64,000 nt of DNA, from assembly GCA_948477625.1 (NCBI GenBank), contig CAOLNK010000005.1, positions 1-64,000 of the forward strand, written 5' to 3'. This stretch comes from an uncultured Candidatus Saccharibacteria bacterium (GTDB taxonomy: Bacteria > Patescibacteriota > Saccharimonadia > Saccharimonadales > Saccharimonadaceae). Positions 16,780-25,817 of this stretch are shown here, in pieces. The first letter of the stretch is position 1, and every line of letters begins with the position of its first letter. The notes beneath the pieces were generated by a model. It made no database searches, was not told the origin of the DNA, and was given only the letters and a program-made list of their open reading frames with translations. The position numbers were made by a program, and so were the translations under genes.

Positions 16780-17475
16780 ATGCGGGTTTTATTGAAATTG
16801 AGTGGTGAAGTCTTGGCGGGAGCTAAAAAGACAGGGTTTGATGAGCAAACTGTACGCGGAGTGGCATTGCAAGTGAAACAATTGGCGGATAGTGGTGTGC
16901 AGGTGGGGATTGTAATTGGTGGTGGCAACTTTTGGCGCGGTCGCACCGGAAACGAGATTGATCGTACTAAGTCCGATCAACTCGGGATGCTAGCTACAGT
17001 GATGAACTGTATCTATACTTCAGAGATTTTCCGTGGCGTGGGGCTAAAAACGCAAATTTTCACTCCATTTTTGTGCGGTGGTTTTACAGAATTATTCTCC
17101 AAAGACAAAGCAAACGCGTGTTTTGAGCGGGGCATGGTAGTGTTCTTTGCTGGTGGAACGGGGCATCCATACTTTTCCACGGACACTGGTGTGGCGTTGC
17201 GTGCAGTTGAGATGGAGGCAGATAAAATTTTGCTAGCTAAGTCGATTGACGGGGTGTACGATGACGACCCAGCAAAAAACCCGCAAGCCAAGAAGTATGA
17301 CGTAGTATCAATTGATGAGGTAATTGCGAAGAATTTACAGGTGATGGATTTGACGGCTTCGGTGTTGGCGCGGGACAACAAAATGCCACTTTTGGTTTTT
17401 GGTCTGGACGGAGAAAATAGTATCGTGAATGCTGTAAACGGCGATGCAGGTGGTACAGTGGTGACAGTAGGCTAA
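16780..17475 (+). CDS. pyrH: UMP kinase
   Basis: 231 residues, normal length for the bacterial hexameric amino-acid-kinase-fold enzyme that phosphorylates UMP to UDP. KLSGE (6-10) and GGGNFWRG (47-54) form the nucleotide and UMP sites; STDTGVALRAVEM near 133 and KSIDGVYDDDPAKNP near 158 are family hallmarks. AGAAGGAGA precedes the ATG and a TACAAT -10 lies near 16752. It is divergent from tpiA. Upstream tsf and downstream frr neighbours, common elsewhere, are not here. Confidence 0.96.
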   Translation: MRVLLKLSGEVLAGAKKTGFDEQTVRGVALQVKQLADSGVQVGIVIGGGNFWRGRTGNEIDRTKSDQLGMLATVMNCIYTSEIFRGVGLKTQIFTPFLCGGFTELFSKDKANACFERGMVVFFAGGTGHPYFSTDTGVALRAVEMEADKILLAKSIDGVYDDDPAKNPQAKKYDVVSIDEVIAKNLQVMDLTASVLARDNKMPLLVFGLDGENSIVNAVNGDAGGTVVTVG

Positions 17476-17488
17476 ACAAATATTACTT

Positions 17489-18262
17489 TCAACAAGTGAC
17501 ACCAAGGATGCCGCGCAAAGCGTAGGCCGTGTCTTCGTGTGAACGCACAGTGATAGTATCAATACCCATTTGCACCACGGGATAATCATTCCCTCCTGGC
17601 TGGGTCATGTCGCCGAAATAAAGAATCTCGGATTTATCAACATCCAACTCCTCAAGAAGGTGCGTCATACCGAATTCTTTGTTCATGCCTGGAGCAGCGA
17701 CGTTAATAGAGGTGGTACCACCGATTTCATAAAGGAAGCCAGGGAGAAGTTTTTGGCATTCCGCCACAATGGCTTCACGTTTCTTGCAGTCTGGATCCCA
17801 GCTATATTTCTCGGACGTACCCATGGCTTGACCAAGCGCCGAGAATGTGACTTGAGAGAGGCGATTTTCGATGATTTGATCGCCCGGAAGGAGCTTGTCG
17901 ACCTCCCAGTAGCCGAGTTTTTTGGCCGCCTGCTCGAGTGTTGTTGTTATTTTTACAACATCTTCCTCTGTGAGAGGATAGTTGTAAACCTGTTCCCAGT
18001 CATGTTGGTCAAGATTGTAGCGATAATACTGCGTACCCTGCGCCACAAAGAGGTGGAGATGGGTGAGTTGCTCTTCAGTCACGCCGACTTTTTGCAACTC
18101 ATCGACAATTTGAATCAAAAATTGCTCGAATTTTTGGCCCGAAATCGGACAAATTTCGTAAAAATTAAGACAATTTACCAAAAGTTCGGCAATCTCCGGT
18201 GGGATTGGGGTTTTGGCGATGTTTAATGTCTGGTCGATATCGAAACTAAGTACTTTTTTCAT
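17489..18262 (-). CDS. Phosphomannomutase, eukaryotic-type HAD family
   Basis: 257 residues from the ATG at 18262, chosen because the HAD motif begins immediately (MKKVLSFDIDQTL). It interconverts mannose 6-phosphate and mannose 1-phosphate. D8 and D10 are the HAD nucleophile/acid pair; GDMTQPGGNDYPV near 212-224 is the characteristic PMM metal site; a Gly-rich segment (EIGGTTSINVAAPGMNKEFG) matches the cap/substrate region. This class is typical of eukaryotes and scattered bacteria. It supplies GDP-mannose or related sugar precursors. It ends 13 bp from the pyrH stop, convergent. Confidence 0.85.
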   Translation of the reverse strand: MKKVLSFDIDQTLNIAKTPIPPEIAELLVNCLNFYEICPISGQKFEQFLIQIVDELQKVGVTEEQLTHLHLFVAQGTQYYRYNLDQHDWEQVYNYPLTEEDVVKITTTLEQAAKKLGYWEVDKLLPGDQIIENRLSQVTFSALGQAMGTSEKYSWDPDCKKREAIVAECQKLLPGFLYEIGGTTSINVAAPGMNKEFGMTHLLEELDVDKSEILYFGDMTQPGGNDYPVVQMGIDTITVRSHEDTAYALRGILGVTC

Positions 18263-18281
18263 AGTTTTAGTGTAACACTTA

Positions 18282-18310
18282 TTGACAATTTTGGAAATCT
18301 GTGCTATAAT
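18282..18310 (+). promoter_or_regulatory. Promoter of the flippase-like gene
   Basis: TTGACA (18282-18287), 17 bp, TATAAT (18305-18310) preceded by TGTGC. It is followed by a 110-nt leader before AAAGGAGGGG and the ATG at 18427. Confidence 0.85.
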
Positions 18311-18426
18311 GAAAGTAGGATGGGTGTTTATGACCTTAAATCCATCGGTTGGGGGTGAAGGTTGCCCTTTTGAATTTGGATAGTAAACGGCGCGATGTTC
18401 ATGTTCCCATAAAAGGAGGGGTTTGG

Positions 18427-19431
18427 ATGGAAGGAACAATGAACAAAAAACAGATTTTTGTCACGCTTTTCTGGACAGCAGTGCTGATTGGTATCGTATA
18501 CGCGTATCTGTCGAATCGCAATGAAATTGGCGAGGCGGTGGGGTATTTGCAGGATATGAATATCACAGTTGTATTGTTGCTGGTGCCGGTAATTTTCTTC
18601 ATGTGGTGCGCAGCGGGTCGGATTTGGCATCCGTACCTGAAAGCTGACGGATTGAGTGCAAGACTTTTAAGCAGTATTCAGTACGAGATTAACTTTGTTG
18701 ATACAGTATTGCCATTCTTCAGTATTACGGGAGCGGTTTATGCATTGGCAAGGTTGAAAAAGCTGAATGTGCCTGAGGGTAAGGCGAGCGGGATGATTGT
18801 CTTTCGCTACATCATCTCCATCTCTACAAAATGGATTGAAATCGCGATTGCGATGGTGATTCTGGCGGCGATGGGCAAAACGGGAGAAATGCCGGCGTGG
18901 GTCGTGTGTGTGGTCTGCATATTGATTGTTGCGGTTACGGTAGGTTTTACAGTTGGTTTAATAATCTACCAGAGAAAGGTGCGGGTGCCGAGAAAGCTGG
19001 CACGTAGTCAGGCACTTGGCAAAACCGCCGCGGCAATACAGGAGCAGCTGGATAATTTATTCCAGACCTTAGACCTGATTTTTAGCCAGAAAGGTGCGTT
19101 GCTACAGTCGTTCGTATGGGGAATGGTGTATTCACTGCTGGAAGTACTGCCGTTTTGGGTGGTAGCAACCGCAATGGGACACGCAGAATTATTACTACCG
19201 ATTATCGTTGCATCCGGCGTAGCGATTACGGTGGGTATAATTATACCCACTCCGATGGGAATCGGAGGATTTGACGGCGCTATGATATTATTCCTTGGTA
19301 GCATAGGCTCCAGCGTTGCACTGGTGTCAGCTATCGTAATCACAACACGTGTTTTGGTGCTGGTTGGAAGCGCAGTTACAGGTATTCCGTTTTGGATGAA
19401 CGGAATGAGAAGCATCGAAAGTGAAAACTGA
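18427..19431 (+). CDS. Flippase-like integral membrane protein (LPG synthase TM region / UPF0104)
   Basis: 334 residues from the ATG at 18427, selected because AAAGGAGGGG lies 8 bp upstream. Eight or so hydrophobic segments span the protein. The pattern, including an N-terminal segment followed by a polar VPVIFFMWCAAGRIW region and a late TPMGIGGFDGAMILFLGS motif, matches the lysylphosphatidylglycerol-synthetase membrane domain family (AglD/UPF0104), which lacks the aminoacyl transferase. Members are thought to move or modify lipid-linked substrates. The stop codon lies in the first unit of a heptanucleotide repeat. Confidence 0.8.
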   Translation: MEGTMNKKQIFVTLFWTAVLIGIVYAYLSNRNEIGEAVGYLQDMNITVVLLLVPVIFFMWCAAGRIWHPYLKADGLSARLLSSIQYEINFVDTVLPFFSITGAVYALARLKKLNVPEGKASGMIVFRYIISISTKWIEIAIAMVILAAMGKTGEMPAWVVCVVCILIVAVTVGFTVGLIIYQRKVRVPRKLARSQALGKTAAAIQEQLDNLFQTLDLIFSQKGALLQSFVWGMVYSLLEVLPFWVVATAMGHAELLLPIIVASGVAITVGIIIPTPMGIGGFDGAMILFLGSIGSSVALVSAIVITTRVLVLVGSAVTGIPFWMNGMRSIESEN

Positions 19432-19467
19432 AGACTGAAGACTGAAGACTGAAGACTGAAGACTGAG
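19426..19467. repeat. Heptanucleotide tandem repeat (GACTGAA)
   Basis: Six units of a 7-bp repeat: AACTGAA, four GACTGAA units, then GACTGAG. The TGA stop of the preceding gene (19429-19431) is part of the first unit, so the other units are untranslated. Confidence 0.9.
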
Positions 19468-19500
19468 CATTGCGACAAAGTTGCTATCCAAATTAGCTTA

Positions 19501-19524
19501 GGGGCTCCATCGGTTGATGGGGCC
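19501..19524 (+). terminator. Terminator upstream of tyrS
   Basis: The stem GGCTCCATC/GATGGGGCC around loop GGTT is followed by CTTTCGGCATTTT. It separates the flippase-like gene from tyrS. Confidence 0.6.
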
Positions 19525-19540
19525 TTTCGGCATTTTATGG

Positions 19541-19546
19541 TATAAT
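19541..19546 (+). promoter_or_regulatory. Leaderless -10 of tyrS
   Basis: TATAAT ends 6 bp before the tyrS ATG and there is no Shine-Dalgarno, so transcription should start at or next to the start codon. Confidence 0.6.
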
Positions 19547-19552
19547 TACCCT

Positions 19553-20782
19553 ATGAATTTATCGGAAGAACTAATCTGGAGAGGTTTTTACGCCGAAACC
19601 TCGATTAAAGACCCGGCGGAATTAGATAATCGGGCAAACAAAAAGTTCTATTGGGGTGCCGACCCGTCGGCTGATTCCCTAACGATTGGCAACCTAGCGG
19701 CGGCCATGATGTGCGCTTGTTTTGTGCGCCATGGTTATCAGCCGTATTTGCTTGTGGGCGGTGCGACCGGACAGATTGGTGATCCGAAAGACAACGGTGA
19801 GCGTGACTTGAAACCACTGGAAGAGGTGGAACACAACAAGGCTTGTATTGGCGCGCAGATGAAAAACATTGTGCGCAGTGATGAGTTGGTGATGGTGGAC
19901 AACTATGAGTGGTTCAAGGACATGAACTATCTAGCGTTTTTGCGCGAGGTAGGCAAAGCATTCTCGATGACGCAGTTGCTTGACCGGCAGTTTGTGCAGG
20001 CGCGGATTGGTGAAGGTGGTAGCGGGATTTCTTATGCTGAGTTTTCTTATACTCTGATTCAGGGGTACGATTTCTTGCATTTGTACCGCGAATATGGGAT
20101 TGATTTGCAACTTTGTGGGGCAGACCAATTTGGCAATTGTTCGAGCGGGATTCACCTGATTAAGCGCTTGGAAGGCGCGACGGCCGATGCTTGGAGTACG
20201 CCGCTAGTGATTGACCCAGCAACGGGACGCAAATTTGGTAAGTCGGAAGGAAATGCGATTTGGTTGGCCGGGCGTGATAATGGTAGCGGGAATTATACTT
20301 CGGTGTTTGATTTTTATCAGTTCTGGATTAACCAGCCAGATACGGCGTTGGAATACTTGATGAAGATTTACACATTATTGGAGAAGCCGGAGCTAGAAGA
20401 GATCTTGACGAAGCATGCCGAGCATCCCGAGCAGCGGATTGCGCAGAAGGCTTTGGCGAAGGGTGTAACTGAGGTAGTACATGGCAAAGAGGCGGCCAAA
20501 GCGGTGATTAATCTGAGCGAGAGACTATTTACAGAGGATTTATCAAGCCTTACGGGCGAAGAAATTGTGGAAATGGGTAAATATCTAGCCAAGGGGCAGA
20601 TGAGCGATAAGCTGTTTGATATCTTGGTAGCAACTGGACTAGCGAGCAGCAAAGGTGAAGCGCGAAAATTAGCCGCGGCTGGAGCGATTACGGTGAACGG
20701 CACCAAAGTGACCGAAGATGCCGTAATTGACCAAATTGCGATTGTGAAGCGCGGTAAGAATAAATTTGCCGTGGTGATGTAG
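19553..20782 (+). CDS. tyrS: Tyrosyl-tRNA synthetase
   Basis: 409 residues from the ATG at 19553; the alternative ATG at 19514 lies upstream of the -10 box and is rejected. Class I signatures: SLTIGNL near 42-48 (a variant HIGH motif), GADQFGN in the tyrosine-binding region, and KFGKS near 226 (the KMSKS loop). An S4-like RNA-binding domain occupies about 340-409 (SSKGEARKLAAAGAITVNG). It charges tRNA-Tyr in the cytoplasm. Monocistronic, followed by a strong terminator. Confidence 0.96.
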   Translation: MNLSEELIWRGFYAETSIKDPAELDNRANKKFYWGADPSADSLTIGNLAAAMMCACFVRHGYQPYLLVGGATGQIGDPKDNGERDLKPLEEVEHNKACIGAQMKNIVRSDELVMVDNYEWFKDMNYLAFLREVGKAFSMTQLLDRQFVQARIGEGGSGISYAEFSYTLIQGYDFLHLYREYGIDLQLCGADQFGNCSSGIHLIKRLEGATADAWSTPLVIDPATGRKFGKSEGNAIWLAGRDNGSGNYTSVFDFYQFWINQPDTALEYLMKIYTLLEKPELEEILTKHAEHPEQRIAQKALAKGVTEVVHGKEAAKAVINLSERLFTEDLSSLTGEEIVEMGKYLAKGQMSDKLFDILVATGLASSKGEARKLAAAGAITVNGTKVTEDAVIDQIAIVKRGKNKFAVVM

Positions 20783-20799
20783 ATCGATTTAGGGATTTG

Positions 20800-20830
20800 A
20801 AAAACCGCCCGATGGTGCTGGGCGGTTTTT
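20800..20830 (+). terminator. Intrinsic terminator of tyrS
   Basis: AAAAACCGCCC/GGGCGGTTTTT, an 11-bp stem with a 9-nt loop and T run. Confidence 0.92.
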
Positions 20831-20851
20831 GCTTGTAGTGTACAGGAATGC

Positions 20852-21670
20852 TTAATAAAAATAGTGCCGACGACCATTACGGTCTTTATTTTTTAGGTCG
20901 TGATTATAGTTAAAATCGCCGTGCTCTCTGATATAAGCCCGGTAGCAAACCTTCTTGGCTGAGTAATCCTTTTCCGGCATTACGATGCCAGCTGGTATCT
21001 CCATTTCATACGGAAAGATGTCCCATTCCCGATGGGTATACCCAGAGTATTCTTCTATATAGGTAGCATACGGTTTACCATTGTTATAATCTTTCTTAGT
21101 ATGAAAACCAATGCGATACTCTGAAACTGGAGGTAAAATTCCTAACTTGCGCAACTCTTTTACGGCTTTTTTAACTGGCTTTGGCGCCCTGTAAAACGGC
21201 TCAAGGGTTAAGTGGAGTGCATAGCCGCATAAGTCTTTAAGACAAATAGTTGCACTGCGCCCGCCCCATTGATCACCATATTCTTCAACACTTAGATGAA
21301 TATAATCCGCTCCAACAGAGACTTCGGTAACCCACCATTTTGAATTGTCTCCCCGCAAAATACTGGGGATATCTTTACAAAATTCTGTCGCCATCTTTAC
21401 TGTAGCCTTATAATATTCTTCCGAAAAGTCGTCTTTCAGCTCTGGGTTGGTGTCTCGTTCCTCATGACTAGGAAAAAACAGAATATCCTCTTGCGGGTTA
21501 ATCTTCATCATGATGTCATCCATGTCTGTTACTACATCGCCATAACGGACACAGAGTAACTTAGTCTGAATTGGGAACGGTTTACCAGCTCCATTAAACT
21601 CTGCATTCTCCGCGTCTGCACAGATAAAGAAATGATTCGTCATATCTAAAACATATTCAACTCCCTGCAT
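20852..21670 (-). CDS. Unknown soluble accessory protein
   Basis: 272 residues with no signal peptide or membrane segment. Tyr/Trp/His-rich, with a beta-rich middle (VTEVSVGADYIHLSVEEYG) and a basic end. An SD-like AGGAGGG precedes the ATG. It is driven by a strong promoter and carries one of the most structured leaders in the window. I do not recognise a family. Its promoter and leader resemble those of the unknown genes at 8306, 11158 and 12803. Confidence 0.65.
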   Translation of the reverse strand: MQGVEYVLDMTNHFFICADAENAEFNGAGKPFPIQTKLLCVRYGDVVTDMDDIMMKINPQEDILFFPSHEERDTNPELKDDFSEEYYKATVKMATEFCKDIPSILRGDNSKWWVTEVSVGADYIHLSVEEYGDQWGGRSATICLKDLCGYALHLTLEPFYRAPKPVKKAVKELRKLGILPPVSEYRIGFHTKKDYNNGKPYATYIEEYSGYTHREWDIFPYEMEIPAGIVMPEKDYSAKKVCYRAYIREHGDFNYNHDLKNKDRNGRRHYFY

Positions 21671-21834
21671 ATCAATTCCCTCCTAATGATATCTAATTTC
21701 TGGTTTTTGAATTATTTATGATATATACACCACAAGCTTTTAATCTACCTAAGGCTCATAAGAGCCACTAGGTTTTAGTATTAAAAACTTGTGGCTCCGT
21801 AGTATGTATACTACGGCCTTATACTTCCATTGTA
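21671..21834 (-). promoter_or_regulatory. Highly structured 5' leader
   Basis: On the minus strand, CCGTAGTAT/ATACTACGG (perfect 9 bp) lies near the start of the transcript. A 15-bp stem (21780-21794 with 21730-21744, one G-U) then encloses an inner GGCTC/GAGCC hairpin. The total leader is about 160 nt before AGGAGGG. A cis-regulatory RNA is plausible. Confidence 0.55.
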
Positions 21835-21857
21835 GCACACTTATCTAATTTTGTCAA
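21829..21857 (-). promoter_or_regulatory. Promoter for the 272-residue protein gene
   Basis: Minus strand: TTGACA (21857-21852), 17 bp, TACAAT (21834-21829), extended by TGTGC. The remaining DNA to 22036 is AT-rich and shows only the -10 of the next gene. Confidence 0.8.
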
Positions 21858-22036
21858 TACAATTTATGGTAAATTTGTGAGTTTGGCAAAAAATTGGCAT
21901 TATAGCACGGTTTTGCAAAAACATACAAGCACAAGTTTGATGAAAAAGACAAAAAGTGCTTGGCAAAAGTGACAACAAAATGACAATTCCCCGCCGGGTA
22001 TGGTAGTTTTTATAGCATTTGTGTTATAATTGATAT

Positions 22037-24784
22037 ATGGTAAAAATTGCGAATAACTCTGGTAGCAAGTCTACCAAAAGAGCAAAAATGGGGGTTTATT
22101 CTAGCTTAGTGACGGATCGAACTCGGAAACTAGCCAAGAGTGTCCAGGCAAAAGCCTCTCAAGTGACAAAGAAAAAAACTGGAAATAAAACTAATGCGAA
22201 CTTGCGCCCACTGCCCAAGGAACAACCGGCGAGGTTTTTTGCGCACTTCCGTTGGGAGCGAATTAAGGCCTATTGGTTCTCTAAGGAGGGGTTGAAGCGC
22301 ATTGGCAAGATTTTTGCAGCTTGTGTGTTGCTTGGGATTATCTTGGTGGGAGCGTTGTTTGTGTATTATAAGAGCCAGCTCAAAGAGATTCAGCTGGGCA
22401 ATTTGACGATTTCCGAGACCGTAAATACCTATCTAGACCGCAATGGTGTGGTACTTTGGGAAGACAAGGGCGATGCGGATTATCGTCTTGTGGTGGAGGG
22501 TGACCAGATTTCTACCTACGTGCGACAGGCAACGGTGGCAATTGAGGACCGCAGTTTTTATAGCCACCCGGGCGTAGACCTTTCCGCATTAGTGCGCGCG
22601 GCGCTGTCAACTCTGACGGGGCGAGGCGTGCAAGGTGGGTCCACTTTGACTCAGCAGTTGATTAAGCAACTCTATTTCTCAGATGAAGCCGTAAGTAAAA
22701 ATCGTGGTGGTATCGCACGAAAGGTAAAAGAGCTAATTCTCTCGATTGAGCTCGAGAAGATGTATAGTAAAGAGCAGATTATTACCATGTATTTGAACGA
22801 ATCGCCTTATGGTGGTCGTCGTAATGGTATTGAAAGCGCGGCACAGACCTATTTTGGCAAGAGTGCGAAAGATTTGAACTTGGCCGAGAGCGCGCTTTTG
22901 GCTTCAATTCCGAATAATCCAGCTTACCTAAACCCTTATTATGAAGCCGGTAACGAAGCTTTGATTGCGCGCCAGCATAAGACTTTGGACGTGATGGCAG
23001 AGATGGGATATATCACTGCAGACGAGGCGGCTGAGGCCAAAGAAGTGCCGATTTTGGATCAGATTTTGCCAGAGTCGACGCAGTACGATAATATCAAAGC
23101 CCCACACTTCGTGATGGAAGTGAAGAAGCAGCTAGAAGAGAAATATGGTATCCAGACGATGCGCACCGGTGGCTATACGATTGTGACGACCTTGGATTAC
23201 CGTGCTCAAGAGATGGCTGAAGCGGCCGTGGCGCTGGGTGCTAAGAGCTTGAGTACCAATGGTAGTGACAATATCGCTTTGGCTTCGGTAGATGCCGAAA
23301 CCGCACAGGTGATTGCGATGGTAGGCTCAGTAGACTGGAATACACCAGTGTATGGCGAGGTGAATGCGGCAACTTCTCCGTTGGAACCGGGCTCTTCGAT
23401 TAAGCCGTTGCTTGACTTTACGCCACTATTCTCGCTCACTGGGGACAAAGTATATGGCCCGGGTACGGTGTTGAAAGATGAGAATATCGACTCGATTTAT
23501 TGTGCAGGATATACCGGTTCGTGTGCTTTGCGCAACTTTACCGGTAAGTTTTATGGAAACGTGACAATTCGACAAGCTCTGGGCAACTCGCTTAACATTC
23601 CAGCGGCAAAGGCTTTGGCGATTGTGGGAATTGATAATGCGCTCGAAATCTTGCATGGTCTAGGTGATAAAAACTATTGTGCTGATAGTAGTACCGCTGG
23701 GCTTTCGATGGCAATTGGTAGTGGTTGTACGGTGTTACCAGTGGAGCATGCTAACGCTTATGCATCGATTGCACGCGGTGGCGTATATAAGGAGCTAGCT
23801 TATGTGCTAGAGCTAAAAGATCAGACTGGCAAGTTACTAGAATCTTGGGAAGATGTAGCTGGTGAACGCGTAGTGGATGAGCAGGTGGCTTACGAAATCT
23901 CTAGTATTTTGAGTGACTCTTCAGCACGGCAACTCGTGTTTGGCTCATCAGGTACAGCACCAGGATTCGTGGTGAACGGGGTTTGGACTGGTACCAAGAC
24001 CGGTACTTCGACTACATCCAACAGTGCAGTGGCAAAAGATTTGTGGATGGCGAGTTACTCAACCGCGATTGCGACGGTGGTATGGAATGGTAACCATGAT
24101 GGTTCTGGCCTGCGCAGTAGCTCTAACAACGTGACACGGATTGTGGTGAATAGTTATATGGAGAATGTCCACAAAAATCTTTATGCTCAGGAGGGCAAGT
24201 GGAAGTCGGGTGATCAACCGGTGAAGCCATCAGGTATCCAGAGCTTGACTGTGAACGGCAAAACCGACATCTGGCCATCTTGGTACAGTGATAAGAACTC
24301 TGGCATTATCAAGGAAACCGTGGCCTTCAACAAGAAGAATGGTCTACGTGCGCAAGAATGTACACCAGAGAGCCAACGGATTGAACTTGAATTGACGAAG
24401 TATGTTGATCCGGTGTCAAAGACAGAGACTTGGCATGTGCCAGAAGGTTATAATTACGAAGAGATGGATACTTGTGAAACTGTAAATGCGGAGATTACAA
24501 TTACGCGGCGAATTGTGACCGGTACAAGCGACAACTTGGAGATTAAGATTACTGCGGGCTCGAGTGATTTGGTGTCTTATCGTATCTTGGTAGATGGGAA
24601 GGAGTCAAAGAAGGGCTCGGTGACCAGCACGGTGCTGACGAATGGCTTGACCTATCCGGTAACTGGTACAGAAAAGAATGTGACGGTGGAAGTGACGGAT
24701 GCCGATGGTAATACGGTACGCAAGTCTTTTACCTCGTTTACAAACAGTGATGTAAGCGGTGGGACGTCTTCCGGGAATAACTAA
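22037..24784 (+). CDS. Class A penicillin-binding protein (PBP1A-like)
   Basis: 915 residues. A basic cytoplasmic N-terminus and one membrane helix (about 88-112) are followed by a GT51 glycosyltransferase domain (EDRSFYSHPG near 168; GGSTLTQQLIKQ; LNESPYGGRRNGIESAA). The transpeptidase domain shows SSIKPL near 452 (SxxK), SLN near 518 (SxN) and KTGTST near 654 (KTG). The last 130 residues are an Ig/Fn3-like extension with a Gly/Ser tail. It polymerises and cross-links peptidoglycan at the cell surface. A TTATAAT box sits about 7 bp before the ATG with no Shine-Dalgarno, so it is leaderless. Confidence 0.95.
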   Translation: MVKIANNSGSKSTKRAKMGVYSSLVTDRTRKLAKSVQAKASQVTKKKTGNKTNANLRPLPKEQPARFFAHFRWERIKAYWFSKEGLKRIGKIFAACVLLGIILVGALFVYYKSQLKEIQLGNLTISETVNTYLDRNGVVLWEDKGDADYRLVVEGDQISTYVRQATVAIEDRSFYSHPGVDLSALVRAALSTLTGRGVQGGSTLTQQLIKQLYFSDEAVSKNRGGIARKVKELILSIELEKMYSKEQIITMYLNESPYGGRRNGIESAAQTYFGKSAKDLNLAESALLASIPNNPAYLNPYYEAGNEALIARQHKTLDVMAEMGYITADEAAEAKEVPILDQILPESTQYDNIKAPHFVMEVKKQLEEKYGIQTMRTGGYTIVTTLDYRAQEMAEAAVALGAKSLSTNGSDNIALASVDAETAQVIAMVGSVDWNTPVYGEVNAATSPLEPGSSIKPLLDFTPLFSLTGDKVYGPGTVLKDENIDSIYCAGYTGSCALRNFTGKFYGNVTIRQALGNSLNIPAAKALAIVGIDNALEILHGLGDKNYCADSSTAGLSMAIGSGCTVLPVEHANAYASIARGGVYKELAYVLELKDQTGKLLESWEDVAGERVVDEQVAYEISSILSDSSARQLVFGSSGTAPGFVVNGVWTGTKTGTSTTSNSAVAKDLWMASYSTAIATVVWNGNHDGSGLRSSSNNVTRIVVNSYMENVHKNLYAQEGKWKSGDQPVKPSGIQSLTVNGKTDIWPSWYSDKNSGIIKETVAFNKKNGLRAQECTPESQRIELELTKYVDPVSKTETWHVPEGYNYEEMDTCETVNAEITITRRIVTGTSDNLEIKITAGSSDLVSYRILVDGKESKKGSVTSTVLTNGLTYPVTGTEKNVTVEVTDADGNTVRKSFTSFTNSDVSGGTSSGNN

Positions 24785-24800
24785 TACCTGAACAACTTGA

Positions 24801-24820
24801 GGCCCCGCGGATGCGGGGCC
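24801..24820. terminator. Bidirectional GC hairpin
   Basis: Perfect GGCCCCGC/GCGGGGCC stem with loop GGAT between convergent genes. There is no T run, so termination efficiency is uncertain. Confidence 0.6.
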
Positions 24821-24846
24821 TCCGAAGTGGCTATCGTTGCAATCTA

Positions 24847-25677
24847 CTACCGAGATTTGTTTGCATTAGATTTGGCTGAGGTGGACCTTGTACTGGAGGT
24901 CTTGGTAATGGTTTTAGTTGTCCGAGTTACAGGCTTGCTTGCGGGATTATTAGTGATTTTGCTAGCAGACTTATTTGTAACCTTGTTCACGACAGGGCGA
25001 GCAAACATCATAGTGCCAGCAGCAGTTTGATTGACGCGCACGAACTCAACTTCGATTTCTTCACCAATCTTCTTACTGGCGTGGTCTACAACTACCATAG
25101 TGCCATCTTTGAGGTAGGCTACGCCCTGGTCGGCGCCACTACCGGCAGCAATAATTTTTACTTTGGTCTTTTCTCCTGGGAGATATTCGCCACGCAAGAC
25201 CAGAGCCAAAGCATTAAGGTTGAGCGTGTCAATATGTTCGGTGGCGGCCACTTTTTCTAGATTGTAATCATTGGTAAGAATGGCGCCACGGTTTTGGTGC
25301 GCGAGCTCGAGCAGGCGATTGTCGACTGGGGTGCGGTCAAGCTGATCGGGCAAAATCGTGACATCGAAATGTATGACGCGCTCGAGCTCGCGCACAGCGT
25401 CAAGGCCCGCACGGGCCCGCAGACGCTTATCATGATCCTTGCCGTCGGCCAATAATTGCAATTCCTGAATGACGCTCCGAGGGACAATCAAATCATCGCT
25501 GATGAAGCCGGTCTGGGCGACGGCAAGCAAACGTGGGTCCATCAAGGCCGAGGTGTCCACATAGACTTTGCGTTTTTGATTGGACCCCATGAATGGAGTC
25601 TTCTTGATATTTTTGACGGTAAGCACCGTGGTTTCTGCTAAAATTAGCAGAATGATAACTAATATAAATAATTCCAT
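24847..25677 (-). CDS. PIN/TRAM-domain membrane protein (YacL-like)
   Basis: 276 residues. One N-terminal membrane helix (about 3-22), a PIN nuclease domain (VYVDTSALMD near 38; VIQELQ; DNRLLELA; ILTNDYNLEKVA), then a TRAM-like beta domain (VKIIAAGSGADQGVAYLKDG) and a basic Thr/Ser/Lys tail. Acidic PIN residues are conserved, so RNA cleavage is plausible. The shape matches Bacillus YacL without its extra membrane helices. Two possible starts of transcription exist: a full promoter near 25730-25758 and a TATAAT about 10 bp before the ATG. Confidence 0.85.
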   Translation of the reverse strand: MELFILVIILLILAETTVLTVKNIKKTPFMGSNQKRKVYVDTSALMDPRLLAVAQTGFISDDLIVPRSVIQELQLLADGKDHDKRLRARAGLDAVRELERVIHFDVTILPDQLDRTPVDNRLLELAHQNRGAILTNDYNLEKVAATEHIDTLNLNALALVLRGEYLPGEKTKVKIIAAGSGADQGVAYLKDGTMVVVDHASKKIGEEIEVEFVRVNQTAAGTMMFARPVVNKVTNKSASKITNNPASKPVTRTTKTITKTSSTRSTSAKSNANKSR

Positions 25678-25729
25678 ATTTTCCTATTATAACACGTCAA
25701 AAGCAGTGCCTTTGCAAGGCTATACCATC

Positions 25730-25758
25730 ATAGTAGCACAGTTTGATGATTTTGTCAA
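25730..25758 (-). promoter_or_regulatory. Promoter for the PIN/TRAM gene
   Basis: Minus strand: TTGACA (25758-25753), 17 bp, TACTAT (25735-25730) with the TGTGC extension. Confidence 0.75.
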
Positions 25759-25817
25759 GACAGGAGACCTGAATGTTTAGATTGCATGGTAGTTTTTGAG
25801 ATGGTTTAGATCTAATT

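Noticed and set aside
18349..18426. N-terminal extension of the flippase-like protein
   Set aside because: The ATG at 18427 has AAAGGAGGGG upstream and the extension is not hydrophobic or conserved-looking.
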